This document shows, piece after piece, positions 30,372 through 35,955 of a stretch of 35,955 nucleotides of DNA. Where the stretch lies: positions 1-35,955 of the forward strand of contig JAPLFS010000016.1 in assembly GCA_026390555.1 (NCBI GenBank). The letters run 5' to 3'. The notes under the pieces are model-generated. The model was not told where the DNA came from, did no database searches, and worked only from the letters and a program-made list of their open reading frames with translations. The stretch's first letter is position 1. Every line of letters starts with the position of its first letter. The translations under genes were made by a program, and so were the position numbers. Source of the DNA: Pseudomonadota bacterium (GTDB lineage: Bacteria > Bdellovibrionota_C > UBA2361 > OMII01).

Positions 30372-31814
30372 CTACAGCTGGCACTCCTGGGAATCTAACA
30401 AAGTAATATCAGCAGGGATAGAGCTCTGCTTATCTGCCAAGCCCCGCACGGTAACGGCACCCTTAACCTTTACGAGATGCGGGAACACCACATCTCCAGA
30501 AACCACAAAGCTTTGGGCATCAACAAGTGACGGCACTACCTTTATACGCGCCTCAAAGTCTTTTATCAGCCCGTACGAAGCGTTATCGAGCACTACAGAT
30601 GGCAATCCAGGAAGTGTGCGAGCGGGGTTGATCGTTATCGTAAAGTTCTTGGTCAGTTGATAGACATCTGAACGCACAACCAAAAGATCGTTGTTTGATT
30701 TAACCGGGGCAAATCTAGTACGTGGAACTTGCAGAGCCCGCGCCCCCTCAAACACCTCGATAGCCGCCCCCATCGCTGTTTCAATCTGAATAACTCGACG
30801 ACTACCACGGTCGCGTGGATTAACCGTCTTTTTATTGCTTATAAGGGGTAGTGGAATGCTGCCATCATGCTCCCGTGCTACCCGCACAACGGCCTCAAGA
30901 TCGAGCCAGATATTGTTGGTGTTAAAGTGTCGGTACTTTGCGATATCCTGAAACTCTGGGATGATCTCTCCAGCCGGGGTTGTTGGAGCCTGGCTACTTT
31001 CACGCAGTACGAGGCGTCCGGATCCCTTTCGTCGCGCCAGGTGTCCACCCTTAGCATCGGCCTTAGTTCGCTCCGCGGTTTCCATCAGAAAGGGTGCCCC
31101 ACTCGCCGCGAAATATCCAAGGATCGCTGGCTCGATCGTAGCACCGAGGTTGTCCGCATTTGCAACGAACAGATAGCGCTTGCCCAATGCAAGCAGCCTC
31201 TCTGCTAATCCGGTCGCCAATAGAGCTGCGTAGATATCTCCATGCCCGGGAGGGTTCCAATTAAGCTCATCAATCGACTCACGCACAGGGCTCATCGTAT
31301 CTATATAGATCTTTGGGTGGCGGTGCTGCAGGAATGATTGTGGTAATCCTGCTGGGCTAAGGTCCCCATACGGCTTCATAGCTTGCTGCACGTCGCTATC
31401 GGTTGAGAAACTTGTCATGTGAACAAGGGGAATGGCAACGCCGGTAATTTTTCCTAGCTCATCCAGTTGGTGTGCAATAATATCGTTAAAGGTTAGGTTA
31501 TTCCTGACGCAAAGAAGGGACTTAGCGCGCTCCAGCCCCATGGTTGTCCCTAGGCCACCATTAAGTCTAACAACGGCCAGTTTACTAAGAAGCCTGGTTC
31601 CCTCTTCGGTGGTGGTGTTGCAGGCCGTTACCTTGCTAAAGCAATCGATCTCACCTAGAGGCTCAATCTCAGCCTCAGTTATAACCCCGGTCTTACCGGC
31701 GAGCACATCGTTAAATAGCCGCTCAAAGTTCCTGATAACGGCAGGGGGCAACCCATCTCGCCGCATTAGATCCGCTGCTTCCTTTGATCCCCTGCTACTT
31801 AGAGCCATCATCAT
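30372..31814 (-). CDS. UTP-glucose-1-phosphate uridylyltransferase, eukaryotic type
   Basis: Makes UDP-glucose from UTP and glucose-1-phosphate. The 480-residue product belongs to the UDPGP (PF01704) family and not the short bacterial GalU family. It has the nucleotide-binding LNGGLGTTMGL (about 80-90), NPPGHGDIYAAL, FVANADNLGA, then KGGHLA and FNTNNIWLDL, and the substrate loop RFAPVKSNNDLLVVRSD. These are followed by a C-terminal left-handed beta-helix-like tail. The start is ATGATGATG with TGAGG 10 nt upstream; which ATG is used cannot be settled. It lies 96 nt after manA, so the two may supply nucleotide-sugar precursors for glycans or polysaccharide. Confidence 0.92.
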   Translation of the reverse strand: MMMALSSRGSKEAADLMRRDGLPPAVIRNFERLFNDVLAGKTGVITEAEIEPLGEIDCFSKVTACNTTTEEGTRLLSKLAVVRLNGGLGTTMGLERAKSLLCVRNNLTFNDIIAHQLDELGKITGVAIPLVHMTSFSTDSDVQQAMKPYGDLSPAGLPQSFLQHRHPKIYIDTMSPVRESIDELNWNPPGHGDIYAALLATGLAERLLALGKRYLFVANADNLGATIEPAILGYFAASGAPFLMETAERTKADAKGGHLARRKGSGRLVLRESSQAPTTPAGEIIPEFQDIAKYRHFNTNNIWLDLEAVVRVAREHDGSIPLPLISNKKTVNPRDRGSRRVIQIETAMGAAIEVFEGARALQVPRTRFAPVKSNNDLLVVRSDVYQLTKNFTITINPARTLPGLPSVVLDNASYGLIKDFEARIKVVPSLVDAQSFVVSGDVVFPHLVKVKGAVTVRGLADKQSSIPADITLLDSQECQL

Positions 31815-31910
31815 ACACCCAATGCCTCACTGAAAACTCAATTACCACCTCGATATCAAATACCTACCCCATCATGCTCAAAAAAAAGCATTAATGCACT
31901 ACCCTGCATA

Positions 31911-33170
31911 TCAAAAATGCGACCCATGCTCTTCTGCAACAACCCGATATATCGCGGCATTAGTCCGCTTAATCTCGTACCGGCCAGATCTCGGTGGAAG
32001 CAAGATAGCTCCGCCATCTATAAGATCAATCTCCTCTTTACCATCTATCATGCCAATAGTCGCATGCGCTCCCAAACAGAGTAGAATTGCAACATCCTTA
32101 CCACTCTCTATGGTGGTTACACCACTGCCATACGGAAGCAGGCTAATCTGAAACTCCCTCACATCCGCTGGAATAAGAAAGAATCCATCACCAAGCTCCT
32201 GCGGCTCAATCAGTGCCGGCATGCCAACGGAATAATCGAGCATCTCAAGTAAGGTCTCTACATCCTTAAATTTTGGCGTTAGCCCCGCTCGGACAACGTT
32301 ATCTGAACACGCCATACACTCAATCAGATCTCCCTCCAGGTAGGCATGCGGAATATTCGGCCCGATAAAGATCGCCTTGCCTGGCAAAACGGTCACAAGG
32401 TTCATAACAAAGACCGCCAGTAGCCCTACATCGCCGTCCCCGTAACACCTACGCAGCCGATCGATAACCTCAATCTCTACCGGCCAGGGAGCCGTTGCCG
32501 CAAAGCGCGCTATAATAATTCGCACTACCTCCTCAACCGCAACGCACGGAGTATTGAGCAACGACGCATATAACTCTCGACGAATATCCTCTTGCGAACT
32601 GGTTGAGGTTTTTGATTCGATCTCGTGCAGCAATGTTGGTGAAAGAATCACACCGAGCTCGGGAAACATTGCCAGACTCTCTCGCAACTCAAGCACTGAT
32701 CTAAAGCCGTATAATAAGGTTACCGGCGTAAGGGGAATGCCGATCTCAGGCTTATGAGATGCGTCGGGATAATTAAGTGGATCGCTGAAATGCAGCCGCT
32801 GCGCCCAATCGCTATCAGGGTGCGCCTGAATTGAGAGCCCCACTGCTGCATCGATCGAAAGCACCTTAAGGATAAAGGGTAGTCCGGCCCCCATACACCT
32901 ATCTCCGAGTAGCTCTGGATAGCGCGCCACTAGGCTATTTAGAGGAATGGAAGCGCCATCAGGTAACTCCACATCGGAGCACCCCTTAGGATGTCCCCCC
33001 AACCAGTACTCAGCCAGTCGCCCCTCGGGGAGAGCCCCTCTCAACATAGTTGCGATGCGGGAAGCCTCTCCGATCTTGCCCCACTGATAGGCCTGAACCT
33101 TTCCGGTTAGCCGCAGGGCTCTCTTAAGAAGGCGACTCTCATTAATCTCTGATATCGTGCTGCTATTCAT
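31911..33170 (-). CDS. manA: Mannose-6-phosphate isomerase, class I
   Basis: Zinc enzyme interconverting fructose-6-phosphate and mannose-6-phosphate, the entry to GDP-mannose. I choose the ATG at 33168-33170 (MNSSTISEINESRLLKRALRL), because the 38 residues upstream in the open frame (to 33284) look non-conserved and AAGG precedes this ATG. The 419-residue product has QAYQWGKIG and AEYWLGGHP at the N-terminus, zinc ligands in SIQAHPDSD and HKPEIGI, and the C-terminal FIGPNIPHAYLEGDLIECMACSDNVVRAG with the remaining His. It is transcribed away from the VirD4/HerA-like gene and into the nucleotide-sugar gene. Confidence 0.93.
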   Translation of the reverse strand: MNSSTISEINESRLLKRALRLTGKVQAYQWGKIGEASRIATMLRGALPEGRLAEYWLGGHPKGCSDVELPDGASIPLNSLVARYPELLGDRCMGAGLPFILKVLSIDAAVGLSIQAHPDSDWAQRLHFSDPLNYPDASHKPEIGIPLTPVTLLYGFRSVLELRESLAMFPELGVILSPTLLHEIESKTSTSSQEDIRRELYASLLNTPCVAVEEVVRIIIARFAATAPWPVEIEVIDRLRRCYGDGDVGLLAVFVMNLVTVLPGKAIFIGPNIPHAYLEGDLIECMACSDNVVRAGLTPKFKDVETLLEMLDYSVGMPALIEPQELGDGFFLIPADVREFQISLLPYGSGVTTIESGKDVAILLCLGAHATIGMIDGKEEIDLIDGGAILLPPRSGRYEIKRTNAAIYRVVAEEHGSHF

Positions 33171-33284
33171 GCGCCTTATTAGTGCTTTAAAAGAGGCATT
33201 TAGAACCACCGTCCATCTGGCTTTGGTACCTCTTTTTACTGTCAAGTACCTAGGAGTATTAGGGTTAAGGGTAGCGAGATTCAT

Positions 33285-33432
33285 TGCTGCTTACAATACG
33301 GACTAAACTCACGCTATTATTACACTACTCCGCCCCTATAATATCTATTACTGACGCGCACTTAGATCTACCCCTTCAGTAAAGATGTAAATCCTTGTAT
33401 CATGGATAAGGTCACCTTATGGTCGTTGTTGT
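33285..33432. promoter_or_regulatory. Divergent intergenic region of manA and the HerA/VirD4-like gene
   Basis: The plus strand carries a perfect -10, TATAAT (33337-33342), about 90 nt before the ATPase start, with no good -35 at the right distance. On the minus strand TTTACA followed 17 nt later by GATCTA is a weak candidate for manA. The 114 nt between 33171 and 33284 are open in the manA frame but probably untranslated. The ATPase ATG has no Shine-Dalgarno. Confidence 0.35.
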
Positions 33433-35682
33433 ATGCGCATAGCTTGTCTTTACATCCCCAAAATAGCATTTACCTTCACTTGGGTTATCTACACAGCCAA
33501 GAACCACCTGTTCAATACAAATTTCTTTAATACTCAGCTGCAAGAGATTAGCGAAAGCACCAATCAACCATTCTCACTGGAGTTCTACGCAGTTGATTCT
33601 ATGGTGTATGCCACTGTTGTTGCCGAAGAGGCGCTGCTAAAGCATATCTCCTCCGCTATCTACGGATGGTTTCCAGATGTAGAGATAAGAGAGATGAAAG
33701 ACTATACCCGTGAGATATCTGACCGAACCCTCGTTGCTGGGACCGATCTCTATCTACATTGGCCAGACATCTACCCAATTCAGAACTATACAGAGTTAAA
33801 CTGGAATAGCTGCGCTCCGATGCTAACGGCCCTCTCCCAAATACCGCAGGGCGATCGCATGCTCCTACAGCTCCTCGTGCGCCCGATTAAGGATACGCCT
33901 GCACTGCATGCCAGCCTAGCTTTTTCACGCTATATAGACTCTTTTTTGCGATTGTTTCGTCCCCGCACCTGGCTTAAACGTGGCCTGAAAAACAACACCT
34001 CGAAACTTGTTCGCGACAAGTGCCTGATGCGGCTCTTTAGGTGCAACTACAGAGTTAGCGCCTTTACTGAGCTACCTGAACATTTTACTAGTCCTGATGT
34101 AAAAAAGGCTAAGCTGCGCCTGCGCCGTAATATCAACTCACTAACCGATACCGTTCAATACCTCAGCACTACCAACGAGAACAGGATCGCCTTCAGGCCG
34201 ATCTCGTTTGGCGCGCGTATGCTCAAGCGCATACAGGAACGGCGCTTTATTCGACCTTTTCGCTTTACCTCGCTTGAAATTGCTACGCTATGGCATCCCC
34301 CAGTTCTCGGAACTCTGCCCAATACTGCCGTGGTCCTTTGGCGTAAGGCTCCGCCACCACGAGTACTGCCATCGACCCCTGGAGATCCTCAGATCAGCTT
34401 CTTTGGTCATAGTAACTATCGAGACCAGCATATCGATTTCGGCATTCGTCGCTTTGATCGCCGTCGGCACCTTTATATCTTAGGCAAGTCAGGGTACGGA
34501 AAATCGTGTCTGCTACAGCTACTCTTGAGAAGCGACATAGAGAATGGTCACGGCTGTGCACTGCTCGATCCACACGGAGATCTAGTTGATGACATCCTAA
34601 AATTCATACCGAAGCACCGCCACAAGGATGTCGTACTCTTTGATCCAGGGGATCTAAAAAACCCGCCCAGCTTTAACCCTATGATCCCCTCCCGTCCCGA
34701 TCAGAAGATGCGTGTCGCTTTAGGTTTCATCGATACCTTTAAGCGCGTGTGCAGCGCCACCTGGTCCGACAAGATGGATCATCTACTCCGCTATGCCATC
34801 ATCGCGCTACTTAACGTGCCCGGCTCAAGCATCGTATCGCTGCGCCGACTACTCTCCGATGATGAATTCCGAGCCGAGGTTGTGCGACGCAGTACCGATG
34901 ATGCCGTGCGCCGTTTTTGGGAGGTTGAATTTCCCTCGCGCCGACAAGAATTTGAGGCCGGGCCTTTATCGCAGCTACTCAATCGACTAGATGAGCTCCT
35001 TGCGACCGACATGATGCGTAATATCTTGGGGCAACCTAGCAACAGTTTTGACTTTAGAGAGTTAATGGATAGTCGAAAGATCATACTATTCAAGATCTCA
35101 AAGGGCATCCTTGGACCGGAAAACGCTGCCCTGCTAGGCTCACTCGTTATCTGGAAACTCTATGAAGCCGCCATGTCACGCGCCGATACATCTGTTGACT
35201 CGCGGCAGGATTTCTACTTCTACATAGACGAGTTCCATAATTTCGCAACCAGCTCGTTCGGCGAGATCTTGAGCGAATCAAGGAAGTATCGTCTCTGCAT
35301 GACATTTGCGAACCAATATCTCAGCCAGTTTCCGGGCGACGTTAAAGCAACCGTATTTGGAAACATCGCAAACCTGATCAGCTTTCGCGTCGGAGCGGAG
35401 GATGCTGTTACAATTGGCAACGAATTTAAGCCACGCTTTACTGCCGATGATATGCCCAACCTGCCCCTGCGTGCATTCTACGCGAAGATGAGCGTTGATG
35501 GCGAGGTACAGGAGGCCTTTTCAGGACGCACCCTCGATCTTCCTGCACCAATCAACGCACAGCAGAACGTTAAAGAGATCATAGAACTCTCGCGCCGCAA
35601 ATATTCTATCCCTATAGCTCATGCCGAGGAGCTGCTCGCACTTTCTGAGATAATGTCTCCGCGTTCCATGGGTGAAGGGTAA
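33433..35682 (+). CDS. Type IV secretion coupling protein/HerA-like ATPase
   Basis: A 749-residue P-loop ATPase of the VirD4/TraD-HerA class, which pumps DNA or DNA-protein complexes. Residues 1-330 carry an N-terminal domain with FPDVEIREMKDYT (80-92) and YLHWPDIYPIQNYTEL (107-122). From memory this matches a domain common in CPR-phylum coupling-type proteins (DUF8128-like). The ATPase core has Walker A GKSGYGKS (351-358), LLDPHGDLV (377-385), Walker B FYFYIDEFHNF (594-604; D599, E600), and FANQYLSQF (625-633). No clear N-terminal transmembrane anchor is present, unlike most VirD4 proteins. No relaxase or other secretion genes are nearby in the window. The stop TAA coincides with the left arm of an inverted repeat. 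Confidence 0.85.
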   Translation: MRIACLYIPKIAFTFTWVIYTAKNHLFNTNFFNTQLQEISESTNQPFSLEFYAVDSMVYATVVAEEALLKHISSAIYGWFPDVEIREMKDYTREISDRTLVAGTDLYLHWPDIYPIQNYTELNWNSCAPMLTALSQIPQGDRMLLQLLVRPIKDTPALHASLAFSRYIDSFLRLFRPRTWLKRGLKNNTSKLVRDKCLMRLFRCNYRVSAFTELPEHFTSPDVKKAKLRLRRNINSLTDTVQYLSTTNENRIAFRPISFGARMLKRIQERRFIRPFRFTSLEIATLWHPPVLGTLPNTAVVLWRKAPPPRVLPSTPGDPQISFFGHSNYRDQHIDFGIRRFDRRRHLYILGKSGYGKSCLLQLLLRSDIENGHGCALLDPHGDLVDDILKFIPKHRHKDVVLFDPGDLKNPPSFNPMIPSRPDQKMRVALGFIDTFKRVCSATWSDKMDHLLRYAIIALLNVPGSSIVSLRRLLSDDEFRAEVVRRSTDDAVRRFWEVEFPSRRQEFEAGPLSQLLNRLDELLATDMMRNILGQPSNSFDFRELMDSRKIILFKISKGILGPENAALLGSLVIWKLYEAAMSRADTSVDSRQDFYFYIDEFHNFATSSFGEILSESRKYRLCMTFANQYLSQFPGDVKATVFGNIANLISFRVGAEDAVTIGNEFKPRFTADDMPNLPLRAFYAKMSVDGEVQEAFSGRTLDLPAPINAQQNVKEIIELSRRKYSIPIAHAEELLALSEIMSPRSMGEG

Positions 35683-35795
35683 CTGGTCACCGTAGTTTAA
35701 TGTCGCGATTCAAGCTACTCAGATTACGGCGAAGTTTCATAGGTAATTCGATTGGTCGTCCCCTGATCGGGGACGGCAGATTTTGTGACCAGTTA
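35680..35795. repeat. 116-bp segment with perfect 11-bp terminal inverted repeats
   Basis: TAACTGGTCAC (35680-35690) and its exact complement GTGACCAGTTA (35785-35795) bound about 94 nt with no open frame. The left arm contains the stop codon of the ATPase gene. The ends begin and finish with TA, as for elements that target TA. It may be a miniature inverted-repeat element or a long-range RNA stem. Confidence 0.5.
35754..35784 (+). terminator. Possible intrinsic terminator after the HerA/VirD4-like gene
   Basis: CGTCCCC-TGATC-GGGGACG forms a 7-bp stem (about 35758-35776), followed 5 nt later by TTTT. The U-tract is short and offset, so termination strength is uncertain. It lies inside the 116-bp inverted-repeat segment. 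Confidence 0.45.
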
Positions 35796-35955
35796 ATATT
35801 ATCACCCCCGATTTGCTCCGCAAATCGACCCCTGAGGGGTTGTTATCACCCCCACCGCATTGCTGCGCCAGCAGCTTGCGCTGCTGGACGGGCTCCGCAA
35901 ATCGGCCCCTTAGGGGCTATTGAGTGTCATTACCGTAAGCGCACCTTTATGGCTC
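35796..35955. repeat. Palindrome-rich intergenic tail with repeated modules
   Basis: A module of GCTCCGCAAATCG followed by ACCCCTGAGGGGT or GCCCCTTAGGGGC occurs twice (near 35815-35841 and 35891-35919), and TTATCACCCCC occurs twice. Local hairpins include CGATTTGC-TCC-GCAAATCG and CCAGCAGC-TTGC-GCTGCTGG. No gene is visible before the window ends. It resembles REP/BIME-type intergenic palindromes; its family and copy number are unknown. Confidence 0.6.

Noticed and set aside
33171-33284. 38-residue N-terminal extension of ManA
   Set aside because: It is open but basic and non-conserved, begins just after the divergent promoter region, and a better start with AAGG lies at 33170.
33402-33532. 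Upstream ATG in another frame, possible frameshifted start of the HerA/VirD4-like gene
   Set aside because: That frame gives a short non-conserved peptide ending after about 43 codons, while the annotated frame already holds plausible family sequence from its first residues.

Overview
The window is a bacterial chromosome segment of roughly 50% GC. About 25.5 kb of it is the classical translation/transcription super-cluster, all on the minus strand. Read 5'->3' on that strand the core order is secE-nusG-rplK-rplA-rplJ-rplL-rpoB-rpoC, then rpsL-rpsG-fusA-tuf, then the S10 operon rpsJ-rplC-rplD-rplW-rplB-rpsS-rplV-rpsC-rplP (rplP cut by the window edge). RpoB and RpoC carry the large lineage inserts typical of Gram-negative (proteobacterial-type) polymerases. 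EF-Tu instead has a switch I region that I associate from memory with planctomycete-type EF-Tu. I therefore place the organism only as a Gram-negative bacterium of uncertain phylum, possibly a delta-like or PVC-like lineage, and do not name a taxon.

Upstream of secE (21.9-27.5 kb), where many bacteria have a tRNA cluster and a second tuf directly before secE, this genome has tRNA-Thr(GGU), tRNA-Tyr(GUA) and tRNA-Trp(CCA). These are followed by a gene whose C-terminal half looks like a divergent RelA/SpoT nucleotidyltransferase, and then by a sufBCD Fe-S assembly operon with a palindrome-rich promoter. A fourth tRNA, Thr(UGU), lies divergently on the plus strand next to a small DUF6508-like gene.

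From 27.9 to 33.2 kb there is a minus-strand metabolic run: manA (mannose-6-phosphate isomerase), a eukaryotic-type UTP-glucose-1-phosphate uridylyltransferase, a PF07399-type putative Na+/H+ antiporter, and a DUF2520 Rossmann protein. Divergent from manA is a 749-residue VirD4/HerA-like P-loop ATPase of the type IV secretion coupling-protein class. It is followed by a palindrome-rich tail with an 11-bp inverted repeat that resembles a miniature element.

The non-coding regions carry most of the unusual signal. There is a 17-bp rpoC terminator and a ~590-nt structured leader before rpsL. The 430-nt rplL-rpoB spacer has three strong hairpins. A near-consensus promoter separates rplK from rplA. 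A 16-bp hairpin lies between tuf and rpsJ. A 34-bp dispersed repeat is shared by the str-operon upstream region and the tRNA-Thr/DUF6508 junction, and a 14-bp unit is repeated four times in tandem downstream of tRNA-Trp. No complete undescribed system is evident. The best candidates for new biology are the RelA/SpoT-like protein, the 34-bp repeat, the rplL-rpoB spacer and the solitary coupling-type ATPase.
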